From Planctomycetota bacterium (lineage in GTDB: Bacteria; Planctomycetota; Phycisphaerae; WQYP01), in NCBI GenBank assembly GCA_021790385.1, contig JAJYDW010000023.1, positions 1 through 52,046 on the forward strand: DNA of 52,046 nt, given 5' to 3'. Under the pieces are notes generated by a model. That model was given only the letters and a program-made list of their open reading frames with translations. It was not told the DNA's origin and ran no database searches. How positions within the stretch are numbered: the first letter of the stretch is position 1; the number at the start of each line of letters is the position of its first letter. The position numbers and the translations under genes were made by a program. Shown in pieces: positions 8,869-16,971 of this stretch.

Positions 8869-9456
8869 TCACAATCGCTGCGCCGTCTGACGTTGTTTCC
8901 ATAAGCGACCAAACTGTCCCAAGGCCGAATGCAATCGGCTCTTAACCGTTCCCACCGGAACATTTAGCACTTCAGCAGTCTGTTTATACGAAAAATGGTT
9001 GAAATAACTCAAGAGCAGCACCTCGCGATAAATATCCGGCAGCATGGCTATCATCTCGCGGACCGCCGCCGCATCTTCGCCGCCAATGAGCAAATCCTGC
9101 GCGGAGTCACCATCAGCTTCTAACATGTCCGCAAATGCCGCTTTATTGTTGTCATGATCAAGGCTCGCATCCAAGGACTGTGTCGAACGGCGATGACTCG
9201 ATCGCAAATAATCGCGGGCTTTATTCGATGCAATCGTGAAAAGCCAGGATCTAAACCTCCGCTGAGCGTCAAACTTATCGGCATTGCGGTATACTTGGAT
9301 AAAGGCCTCCTGAAATAAGTCTTCTGCGGCAGCGCCGTTATTGACAAACCGCTGCAGAAATATATACAGCTCGCGTTCATAACGCGAAACCAACTCGCCA
9401 AAAGCCGATTCACTACCCGCGATAAAATCGGCCATGAGTTGTTCATCACTGGCCAT
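8869..9456 (-). CDS. ECF-family RNA polymerase sigma factor
   Basis: 195 aa with sigma region 2 at about 15-85 (AAEDLFQEAFIQVYRNADKF, then FRSWLFTIASNKARDYLR) and region 4 at about 130-185 (LPDIYREVLLLSYFNHFSYKQ, then VPVGTVKSRLHSAL). The start at 9456 (MASDEQLMADF) is chosen because AGGAAGG lies just upstream and the family usually begins about here; the frame stays open to 9561. It directs polymerase to a dedicated promoter set in response to an envelope signal, probably held by the membrane protein encoded 71 bp downstream. Confidence 0.92.
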   Translation of the reverse strand: MASDEQLMADFIAGSESAFGELVSRYERELYIFLQRFVNNGAAAEDLFQEAFIQVYRNADKFDAQRRFRSWLFTIASNKARDYLRSSHRRSTQSLDASLDHDNNKAAFADMLEADGDSAQDLLIGGEDAAAVREMIAMLPDIYREVLLLSYFNHFSYKQTAEVLNVPVGTVKSRLHSALGQFGRLWKQRQTAQRL

Positions 9457-9649
9457 CCGGCCCTTCCTTTGTCTATACGCCGCCCCCACGGCTTGGTTCA
9501 CAGGCTGCTGGCATGCTCTCCAGCATAATGTAAGTTTCCGCCAAGAGCCATTGTTTTTCAATTAATTTGCTTTTACGAATGCGCTGAACCAGCCCAGTCC
9601 CATAAGTTTTATCGATCCTGTGCAACTCCAGTTATGGATCAATCGCCCG

Positions 9650-10435
9650 TCACTCACCAGCCAGCGAGAGCAATCGCATCAGCACTGGTTCACACGCCGG
9701 ATCAACGCGCATTGCTCGCCGCAGCCAGTCCATTTCCGCCCACCGTCTGGCCCGCACCGGATGGCGAGACTGCCACTTGAGAGCCAATAATTCGTGTGCC
9801 ACCAGCAGTGATTCGCCCGCCAACGTCGCTCCGGCTGATCCAGGTGGATAGATGCCTGCGGATGGCAGCGCAATCTCACCGGCATTGGACGAATTGCCAA
9901 CCCCATGGCCTGATGGGTGTTGCACCCACCGCACCGGCAAACCTGCGGCAAATGTTGGATCCGCTGTGGATGAAATCCTCCACCGATTGCCACTTCGCAA
10001 TAAAGCCAAGGACTCCAGAGCATGGCCACTTTTTCGCGTTGCGTAACGTACCTTCTCCAGTATTTTCAACACCAAACGATCGCCGGCGTTCCCCCCTAAC
10101 AGCAGTGTGCCCGCACGCTGGCGGAAAAATTCCTCAATCAACCGCCGCTGCAAAATAGCATCGTCACCAGTGCTGATGACGATAACACCTTCGCAGGCCT
10201 GTTGACGCAGCAGCCGAGATGCCTCCAGAAGAGGCAAATAGACTTTAGCCAACGCTGTCCCATTGCGTTGCCGCCACAGTTGAGCCTCAGTCTGCTGTAA
10301 CAAACGTTGGGCCACCATGTACTGCCCCCCCGCCAAATAGCGCTCGCCGGCCTGGCACAACAGTGAAATATTCCCTGCCGGTCGCGGTTCGGTTTCGGAT
10401 AAAGGCTGCTTCATCGATGCCATTAAAAGGATCAT
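9650..10435 (-). CDS. Hypothetical protein upstream of the ECF sigma factor
   Basis: About 261 aa from the ATG at 10435; other in-frame starts exist at 10423 and 10414, and a TTG further upstream. The first 100 residues look helical (RYLAGGQYMVAQRLLQQTE, a TPR-like unit). A Rossmann-like stretch follows (EGVIVISTGDDAILQRR, then AGTLLLGGNAGDRLVLKIL). The C-terminal part includes a second helical section. I do not recognise the family. It is 190 bp upstream of the sigma factor on the same strand and divergent from the SDR gene. Confidence 0.5.
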   Translation of the reverse strand: MILLMASMKQPLSETEPRPAGNISLLCQAGERYLAGGQYMVAQRLLQQTEAQLWRQRNGTALAKVYLPLLEASRLLRQQACEGVIVISTGDDAILQRRLIEEFFRQRAGTLLLGGNAGDRLVLKILEKVRYATRKSGHALESLALLRSGNRWRISSTADPTFAAGLPVRWVQHPSGHGVGNSSNAGEIALPSAGIYPPGSAGATLAGESLLVAHELLALKWQSRHPVRARRWAEMDWLRRAMRVDPACEPVLMRLLSLAGE

Positions 10436-10572
10436 GGCCCAACCTGGCCAATGCGTCAATATTGGTGGATGGCCGATTCCTCGCAAACACGCATTTTTTT
10501 TACTACCCCTTTATAATTCTTTCGGCTGGATGGTTAAAAATCCAGATGTTCCATGGGCTTGGGGTGCTTCAA

Positions 10573-11340
10573 ATGAAAGTGGCAATTGTAACTGGTGGCG
10601 GCGGCGGCATTGGACGAGCGACGGCGCTAGCACTGGCGGACCTGGATTACGCTGTGGTGCTGGCCGGGCGCACGCCAGGCCGCCTGGAAGAGGTGGCGGA
10701 GCAAATCAAGCGTGCGGCTGGCCGGGCCATTTGTGTGCCGACCGATGTGACCAAGCCACAAGAGGTGGATCGCCTGGTGCGGCACGCCACGGAAGAATAT
10801 TCCCGTATAGACGCATTGATCAACACCGCGGGCATGGCGCCAATGATACCTACAGCCGATATATTGCCGGCCCAGTGGCGGGAGATACTGGAGGTGAATT
10901 TATCGGCGGCATTTTATCTGACCCGGGCGGTATGGCCGGTGTTTCGCAACCAGCACCTGGAATCGCAGTCTGATCTGCATGGGCAGGGACGGTCTGGAGC
11001 GGAACTGGGACCAGATTCCGGCGGAGTTATTGTGCACATATCCAGCGAGTCTGCCCGTGATCCATTTCCTGGACTGGGGGCATATGGCGTAGCCAAGGTG
11101 GCGCTGAATATGCTGACCAAAGTTACCGCTCAGGAAGGTGAACCGCTGGGAATTCGGGTTGTCGGTATTGCACCAGCCGCCGTGGAAACGCCCATGTTTC
11201 GGGCGCTGATGACAGAAGAACAGGTACCCACCAGGGATATTCTTGCGCCGCATGATGTGGCCGAAGCCGTGGTTGGAGCCGTTACCGGAGCCATGCGTTA
11301 TGCCAGCGGAGAAACCATCTTCATCCACCGGCGGATATGA
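10573..11340 (+). CDS. Short-chain dehydrogenase/reductase (SDR)
   Basis: 255 aa. The N-terminal nucleotide site is VTGGGGGIGRA, followed by the structural NTAG motif. The active site has Ser in VHISSESA and the YxxxK pair in YGVAK. All catalytic elements of a classical NAD(P)-dependent SDR are present. An extra loop of about 20 residues (QHLESQSDLHGQG) sits before the strand carrying the catalytic Ser. The start at 10573 places the Rossmann fold at the N-terminus; the frame is open upstream to 10363. The substrate is unknown. The next gene begins inside its 3' end. Confidence 0.88.
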   Translation: MKVAIVTGGGGGIGRATALALADLDYAVVLAGRTPGRLEEVAEQIKRAAGRAICVPTDVTKPQEVDRLVRHATEEYSRIDALINTAGMAPMIPTADILPAQWREILEVNLSAAFYLTRAVWPVFRNQHLESQSDLHGQGRSGAELGPDSGGVIVHISSESARDPFPGLGAYGVAKVALNMLTKVTAQEGEPLGIRVVGIAPAAVETPMFRALMTEEQVPTRDILAPHDVAEAVVGAVTGAMRYASGETIFIHRRI

Positions 11341-12715
11341 ATTGGCCCCGGTCGAGGCCACCGCGTCCTGTAACCGCATAGTATCCACACCAACGGCGCA
11401 TGCTGCCGGGTGTGCATCAGCAGAGCCATTGCACCCCAATCTCAAAGCCCCGGCGGTATTGGCTCGCGGCTGGTGGTTACGACCCTTGCTGGCTTGGATC
11501 GTGGTGATGCTATGCGTAAATTTAGCGGCGCAAATTGCTTTTCATTCCCCGCAGCGATCCCCATTTTTCCCATCGTGGGCGTACCATCCGGGATGGAGCC
11601 CGCATCAACATGCACTGATTCGCTGGGATGGTATTCGTTATTGGCAAATAGCACATTGGTGGTACCGCACAATTAATGTGCCGGTGGGCACTGCAAACAC
11701 TGCCAACTATCCGGGTTACCCGGCGGTGGTGCTGGTGCTTTCACGCATGATACCGCTGCCGGTGTGGATGTGGCTGCTGCTGGTGTCGAATGCTGCATCG
11801 GCGGCGGCCGCGATTTTGCTGTACCGCCTGGCGGCAGAATTATTTCCTGATCAACCGGCGGTGCCCATGCTGACGGTGCTGGGCTTTCTGCTGCAACCGG
11901 AGGCTGTTTTTTTATTCGCAGCCTATACTGAACCAATTTTTGATGTGCTGATGATCCTGTTCTTTTTTGCCATGCTGCGTCAGCGATGGTGGATAGCGGC
12001 TATCATCGGAGCCGTTGCCGATCTGGTACGGCCCACCGGCGTAGTTTTTTCAGCAACACTGTTTTTTCTTCTCCTTGGCGCGGCCATTGCGACATGGACA
12101 ACATCTCGCCAACGCCAAAGGCCGCAGGATCTTCAGTCCCCCACCACGGCCATCACCGCGTTTAGGGCCATGGGCCGGGCCATTTTGTGGCCGACGGTAG
12201 CCGCCAGTGGATTTATTCTCTGGGCGGCGTGGCTGGCCTGGGAAACCGGCAACCCGTGGATGGTATTGGACATTCAACGCTGGGTACATGTGGGGCTTAC
12301 CTGGAAACACACGATGCTAGCTTTAGACCTGGGTAAAACATTTCATCGCCTGATGGCCCATTTGCTATCTCCTGCGGATCCATCCCACGTAACCGCACTG
12401 GAAAACGCCTGCGCTTTGTTCACACCTCTGGTGCTGCTGGCCATGCTGCTGCCCAAGCTGCGGCTGCCCGTGCCGCTGTGGTTGGTGGCCCTGTTCTTAT
12501 GGCTAATTCCATTTTTCTCGCATAGCGCCATCCACTACCAGGGAATGGGGCGTTACCAACTGGCCACCAGCGTACCATTATGGATCTTCTTCGGCTTGGT
12601 AATGGCCAAATTGCCACCTCGCTGGGCCTGGTTGTGTGTGCCGCTGCTGTCGTTGAGTGCTCTATGGATGGTCATGGTGACCATGCGCTTTACGCAGGGC
12701 TTTTGGGTAGGCTAA
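11300..12715 (+). CDS. PIG-V-like membrane mannosyl/glycosyltransferase
   Basis: About 471 aa with roughly ten membrane helices. After the first helix the luminal loop reads LIRWDGIRYWQIAHWWY, matching the RWDxxxYxxIAxxGY signature of PIG-V-type mannosyltransferases, and is followed by NYPGYPAVV in place of the usual FFPLYP. Such enzymes transfer mannose from a lipid-linked donor. The start at 11300 overlaps the SDR gene by 41 bp and has GGAG 9 nt upstream; a TTG at 11243 is the only longer option. The acceptor cannot be inferred. Confidence 0.72.
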   Translation: MPAEKPSSSTGGYELAPVEATASCNRIVSTPTAHAAGCASAEPLHPNLKAPAVLARGWWLRPLLAWIVVMLCVNLAAQIAFHSPQRSPFFPSWAYHPGWSPHQHALIRWDGIRYWQIAHWWYRTINVPVGTANTANYPGYPAVVLVLSRMIPLPVWMWLLLVSNAASAAAAILLYRLAAELFPDQPAVPMLTVLGFLLQPEAVFLFAAYTEPIFDVLMILFFFAMLRQRWWIAAIIGAVADLVRPTGVVFSATLFFLLLGAAIATWTTSRQRQRPQDLQSPTTAITAFRAMGRAILWPTVAASGFILWAAWLAWETGNPWMVLDIQRWVHVGLTWKHTMLALDLGKTFHRLMAHLLSPADPSHVTALENACALFTPLVLLAMLLPKLRLPVPLWLVALFLWLIPFFSHSAIHYQGMGRYQLATSVPLWIFFGLVMAKLPPRWAWLCVPLLSLSALWMVMVTMRFTQGFWVG

Positions 12716-12729
12716 CCGAAGGATCTTGG

Positions 12730-13254
12730 ATGAAAATTTATTTATGCCGCCACGCCGTCGCCCAAGAATTCGTCCGCGGTGGTGATTCCCAACGGGCGCT
12801 GACCACGGCAGGTAAAAAAGATTTCGCACGCGCGGCCGCCGGACTGGCGACCTTGAAACCTCCCATTGCCATAATTTTCACCTCGCCTTATGTGCGAACA
12901 AGGCAGACGGCGGAAATTCTGGTTAAGGCACTGGGTAGACCGGCGGGCGCGGTCAAAGGTGCTCGAGTTCCTATTATCGAAGTTGCGGAGTTGGCCCCTG
13001 GCGGCAAACCGGAATTGCTGCTGGAGTGGCTGAAATCCCAGAAGCGACGGCCACCAGCCATCTTGGCTGTCGGCCATGAACCGGACTTAAGCCGCTTTCT
13101 CGGACAATTATGCTTCGGCGAGGCGGGACGGGTGCGTTTCAAAAAAGGGGCCATAGCCTGTGTGAAATTGGACATCAACCTGGCTCAAGGGGAACTTCGG
13201 TTTTTAATGCAGCCAAAGCAGTTTATGGCATTGGCACATTCCGAAGCGCATTAA
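12730..13254 (+). CDS. sixA: Phosphohistidine phosphatase SixA-like
   Basis: 174 aa of the histidine phosphatase superfamily. The catalytic RH(G/A) motif is in IYLCRHAVAQ and the second histidine in AVGHEPDLSRFL. TSPYVRTRQTAEIL is the conserved arginine segment. The family removes phosphate from histidine, for example from HPt domains; bacterial SixA-like proteins often lie outside kinase operons, as here. GAAGGA precedes the ATG, 14 bp after the glycosyltransferase stop. Confidence 0.82.
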   Translation: MKIYLCRHAVAQEFVRGGDSQRALTTAGKKDFARAAAGLATLKPPIAIIFTSPYVRTRQTAEILVKALGRPAGAVKGARVPIIEVAELAPGGKPELLLEWLKSQKRRPPAILAVGHEPDLSRFLGQLCFGEAGRVRFKKGAIACVKLDINLAQGELRFLMQPKQFMALAHSEAH

Positions 13255-13367
13255 GGCATCGTTTGCCAGAGAGGCGTGGGACCAGCCATCATCCAACTGG
13301 TACCTGCTCAACAAGCATCCCCTGCCACTCTGTTTACCAACCTTGCCCCAGCGATTATGCTACCGCC

Positions 13368-13955
13368 ATGATAAAACGCACCGGCAATATTTTTCTGGGT
13401 CTCTGGTTGGGAGTGCTGCCGCTGCTGCTGGGGGGATGCGGATACTTTCGTCCACTGTCTATTATTCCCGTGCGGTCGCAGGCCGGCAGTACGTTGCAAC
13501 CGCATTTTCATCAGGCCTTCTACTATGTTACCCGCGATGGCACGTACCACTTTATTCTAAAATCCAGGACCGGGGGTAACACCGGCATCACGCAGATGAT
13601 GGTTATACGGGTATTTTGGAAGCCGGTGCCGGGCATAACGCCCATTTTATCCACTGCCATCAATGCCACGTTTGAATATATTGTTATTACCCCCAGCGGT
13701 ACTGGGCGATATTCAGGAGCGGGCTTCATTCGTCTGCACAATGGGAAACATGCCGCGATCATGCACGCCACCATGGTGGATGGAGATTTACGCTTAACCG
13801 CCAGTTCCGGATACTTTCAAAATGCACTGGGGCCGTCGCGAATTCGCGGCGACTTTACGGCCGATCGTGATCCCCGCCGCGCCATTGCAATGTTACTCCA
13901 GGCCAGGCGGTTTTATTTTATTCACGCCTACCATACACGGCTGGCCGTGCATTAG
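13368..13955 (+). CDS. Lipoprotein of unknown function
   Basis: 195 aa. The first 24 residues form a lipoprotein signal (basic start, hydrophobic core, lipobox LGGC with Cys24). The mature part is beta-rich, with stretches such as DGTYHFILKS and MMVIRVFWKPV, and resembles small secreted planctomycete proteins without a named domain. The ribosome site is weak. It sits between sixA and nrdR on the same strand. Confidence 0.65.
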   Translation: MIKRTGNIFLGLWLGVLPLLLGGCGYFRPLSIIPVRSQAGSTLQPHFHQAFYYVTRDGTYHFILKSRTGGNTGITQMMVIRVFWKPVPGITPILSTAINATFEYIVITPSGTGRYSGAGFIRLHNGKHAAIMHATMVDGDLRLTASSGYFQNALGPSRIRGDFTADRDPRRAIAMLLQARRFYFIHAYHTRLAVH

Positions 13956-13985
13956 TCGGCCGGATTTAATTTTCGAGGATGATCC

Positions 13986-14519
13986 GTGCGTTGTCCATTT
14001 TGCCATGTCGCTGATCAAGACCGCGTCATTGATTCACGCCCCGTTGAGGGCGGCGAAGTCATCCGCCGCCGCCGGATCTGCGAAGCATGCAACCGCCGCT
14101 ATACCACCTATGAACGAGTGGAGCAAACCACCCGCCTGACAGTCGTAAAGAAAGATGGCAGCCGCGTGCCGCTGGATCGCACCCGCATAATGGAAGGTAT
14201 TCAAAAGGCCTGCTATAAACTGCCGGTACCAGCCGAGCACATAGTCGCGATGGTGGATGCCGTGGAGGAGGAAATCACACAGCAAGGCACGCGTGAAGTT
14301 ACCAGTTCCTTTATCGGCGAAGCGGTGATGAAGCAGTTGCGAACGGCTTCGCCGATTGCCTATGTGCGTTTTGCCGCGGTGTACCGCCAATTTAAGGACC
14401 TGGGAGAATTGGTCAGTGAAGCCCAGGACGTGCTGGATAATCCCTCACGTCACGATCCAGCCCAGCCGGATTTATTCCCGGAAAACCGCCCGGCATCCGG
14501 CGATAAAGCCGGAAGCTGA
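13986..14519 (+). CDS. nrdR: Transcriptional repressor NrdR
   Basis: 177 aa. The N-terminal zinc ribbon has CPFC and CEAC, followed by the invariant NRRYTTYERVE and an ATP-cone domain (LTVVKKDGSRVPLDR to YVRFAAVYRQF). NrdR senses ATP/dATP and represses ribonucleotide reductase genes. The start is GTG at 13986, giving the conserved MRCPFC, with GAGGAT just upstream. The last 20 residues are a poorly conserved tail. Confidence 0.95.
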   Translation: MRCPFCHVADQDRVIDSRPVEGGEVIRRRRICEACNRRYTTYERVEQTTRLTVVKKDGSRVPLDRTRIMEGIQKACYKLPVPAEHIVAMVDAVEEEITQQGTREVTSSFIGEAVMKQLRTASPIAYVRFAAVYRQFKDLGELVSEAQDVLDNPSRHDPAQPDLFPENRPASGDKAGS

Positions 14520-14613
14520 ATCGTGCCTTCGATCAGCAAGTCCGCCATTATTGCTTGCAATTTGCGGGGTATCGGCGGCGTTCATTAATCTGGTTGCAGC
14601 AGGAGTGTTACGC

Positions 14614-15570
14614 TTGAGAATTCTGGTTACCGGTGTCGCGGGGTTTATTGGTTCGCGTCTGGCTCGCAACCTCCTGGATCGCGGCGATCAGGTTGTGGGT
14701 TTTGACAACCTTAATGATTATTACCCGCTGGTTCATAAGCAGCGACACCTGGCAGACCTTTCTTCACATCCTCAATTTACCTTTGCCCAATGTGACCTGT
14801 GCGATCTGCCCGCCTTGGTGGAATTATGCCGCACCCACCCGCCGGACGCGGTGGCCCATATCGCAGCCATGGCTTCCGTGCGCTACAGCGTTGAGAATCC
14901 TCATGTTTACAGTGCCGTTAATGTACAAGGCACTATGAATTTACTCGATGCCGTTAACCGCATAGGCAAGCCGCACTGTCTGCTTGCTTCCACCGGCTCG
15001 GTGTATGGGCGCTGTACGCCCACACCATTTGTGGAAACCGCACCGGCCGATCGTCCGCTGGCGCCATATCCCGCCAGCAAGCGTTCCATGGAACTTTTCG
15101 CCCATAGCTTTGAACATCTCTGGGGCTTACCCATCACAATTTTGCGTTTCTTCAATGTCTATGGACCTCACGGCCGTCCGGATATGATGCCTTGGCAGTG
15201 GACAACAGATATTCTCGCTGGGCGCGAACTGACACTCTATGACGCCGGCCACCTCAAACGTGATTGGACTTACATAGATGATATTATCGCCGGTTTTCGC
15301 CTGGCCCTGGATCGTCCACAAGGCTATCAAATATTCAACCTGGGCTGCGGCGAACCGGTGGAGAACATCGAGTTTGTCCGCATTCTGGAAAAGCTCCTGG
15401 GCCGCCAAGCCCGGATTCGCAACGTTCCCGCCCCCGCTTCTGAACCGCCTGTTACCTTTGCGGATATCACGCTGGCCCGCCGCACACTGGGCTACCAGCC
15501 TCAGGTGCGGGTACAGGAAGGGCTTTCACGTTTCATCGCCTGGATGCAGACGGCAAAGATCATCAATTGA
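14614..15570 (+). CDS. NAD-dependent UDP-sugar epimerase, probably UDP-glucuronate 4-epimerase type
   Basis: 318 aa extended SDR. The protein starts with the Rossmann motif ILVTGVAGFIGSRLA, has the GAE-type signature FDNLNDYYP, the active-site STGSVYG and YPASKR (YxxxK), and FFNVYGPHGRPDM, typical of UDP-glucuronate epimerases. A TTG start at 14614 with AGGAG 8 nt upstream gives the conserved N-terminus; no ATG in frame is suitably placed. It probably supplies UDP-galacturonate or a related sugar for envelope polysaccharide. It converges with the PEP-CTERM gene. Confidence 0.85.
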   Translation: MRILVTGVAGFIGSRLARNLLDRGDQVVGFDNLNDYYPLVHKQRHLADLSSHPQFTFAQCDLCDLPALVELCRTHPPDAVAHIAAMASVRYSVENPHVYSAVNVQGTMNLLDAVNRIGKPHCLLASTGSVYGRCTPTPFVETAPADRPLAPYPASKRSMELFAHSFEHLWGLPITILRFFNVYGPHGRPDMMPWQWTTDILAGRELTLYDAGHLKRDWTYIDDIIAGFRLALDRPQGYQIFNLGCGEPVENIEFVRILEKLLGRQARIRNVPAPASEPPVTFADITLARRTLGYQPQVRVQEGLSRFIAWMQTAKIIN

Positions 15571-15611
15571 AACGGATCTTCGGACAAAGTTTCACGCGGA
15601 AGTATTTCCAA

Positions 15612-16373
15612 TCAACACGCCAGGGGCTGGACATGACGGCGCCGTGATAACAACAGCACTCCTAAACTGCCCACAGCCAATAGCAAAGCTGGAATCGGTT
15701 CCGGCACCGGGGCCACCGTGGAATTCCAACTGACTTTCACTGCATCCCCAGGATTGAGGGTTACCGCCAGATCATTGCCAAAACTATAACTGGGTGCCAA
15801 CGTGCCCAAAGGGCTTGTCGCCCATGGAAGATCGGCGGAAAGTGCGCCGCCTAAATTCAGCGCCGCAATCGTGGTGGAGTAACCGATGCCCTTCAGAACA
15901 CTCACTTCACGCACCAGATCCTGAGAGTTTTGCACATCCCCGGATGCCCACTGCACCGTTCCAAAGCTGCTGATTTGCAGACCGGCTCCGCTTGGAGCAG
16001 CAAATCCGGTGTCCAGTAAATTCACATCCAATGTTTCAACAGAGGTGGAGGTATTTTTCATTTGCAGAGAACTACCCATTACCACCGCACTGGCACCGGC
16101 ACTGATACTGTTGGAACTGGCAGTGAAATTTTCCATCGTAAATTCGGACGCACTGCTGCTCGGAGAGTTAATGGTTACATTAGTCGGCCCAATCACCAGC
16201 ATGCCGCTGGATGTATCCATAGCACCATTGAGCAACGTGCTGCCACCACCGACAACGATGATGTTGGCGGTGAAACTCGCCTGTGCGGCCGCGGCGCTCA
16301 AGGCCAGCGCCGCCACCATAACCGTGGTCTTCACCGCGGAAACCGAAGTGTTAAATCCAAGGATGGTCTTCAT
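15612..16373 (-). CDS. PEP-CTERM exported protein
   Basis: 253 aa. The signal peptide covers about residues 1-33 (AALALSAAAAQASF). The mature part is rich in Ser, Thr, Gly and Ala, as in many surface proteins of this class. The C-terminus is a complete PEP-CTERM signal: VPEP, a hydrophobic helix (ALLLAVGSLGVLLL) and SRRR. Exosortase (EpsH/XrtA-like) would cleave it; no exosortase gene lies in the window. AGGAGA precedes the ATG. It is monocistronic. Confidence 0.85.
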   Translation of the reverse strand: MKTILGFNTSVSAVKTTVMVAALALSAAAAQASFTANIIVVGGGSTLLNGAMDTSSGMLVIGPTNVTINSPSSSASEFTMENFTASSNSISAGASAVVMGSSLQMKNTSTSVETLDVNLLDTGFAAPSGAGLQISSFGTVQWASGDVQNSQDLVREVSVLKGIGYSTTIAALNLGGALSADLPWATSPLGTLAPSYSFGNDLAVTLNPGDAVKVSWNSTVAPVPEPIPALLLAVGSLGVLLLSRRRHVQPLAC

Positions 16374-16971
16374 GAGTGTTCTCCTGTTGTTGGACTCAAT
16401 GCATCAATCACAACCGCTTCGACGGTAGCGCCCGGCAACACTATCTGCTCGGGTCGAGCTATCACGCCCCCAACCATCCTCTCCAACCTCAACACTCTCT
16501 TATCTTTCCCGACCTTTCACGATCCCGGACGATGATGCACCTTAACATCGCCGAATCACTGGTGTCAGAGCCGTCCGGAAATGCCTGGCCGAGCGTTTCC
16601 GAACAACTGCTTTCCGGCCCTTACTATCGGAACAAAATCACGGCTGGATAAATCAAACGTCCGAGCTTGATGGTTATTGGCCCCGGGACAACCATATGTG
16701 CCCCGGCAATTCTTTGGCCCTATAACATTCAGGGGCCTGGATAGACCGATAATCCACTGGATGAACCGCAGTACAACCAGTGAGTGTTTGCTATCGCCAC
16801 GCCCTGGTGCCGCGGTCATCCGATAACTATATTTTTTCACCCTTGGCAGAATGACCCTGGCGGGTTTAACATGACGGCCAGTTGGACCGGACGAATCGTG
16901 AACGATCGGCCGGATCTGGACTCAGGGAAATATCGGCTGTCCCGGGTAGTTTTGCAGCCGGAAAGGCATGT
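16374..16971. other. 598-bp divergent intergenic region
   Basis: This region separates the PEP-CTERM gene (minus) and the GH3 gene (plus). A 91-codon minus-strand frame (16565-16840) has no domain and no good ribosome site. I find no convincing -35/-10 pair, RNA structure or repeat. Both flanking genes must have their promoters here. Confidence 0.5.

Noticed and set aside
16565-16840. A 91-codon minus-strand gene upstream of the GH3 gene
   Set aside because: No start context or recognisable sequence; probably chance.
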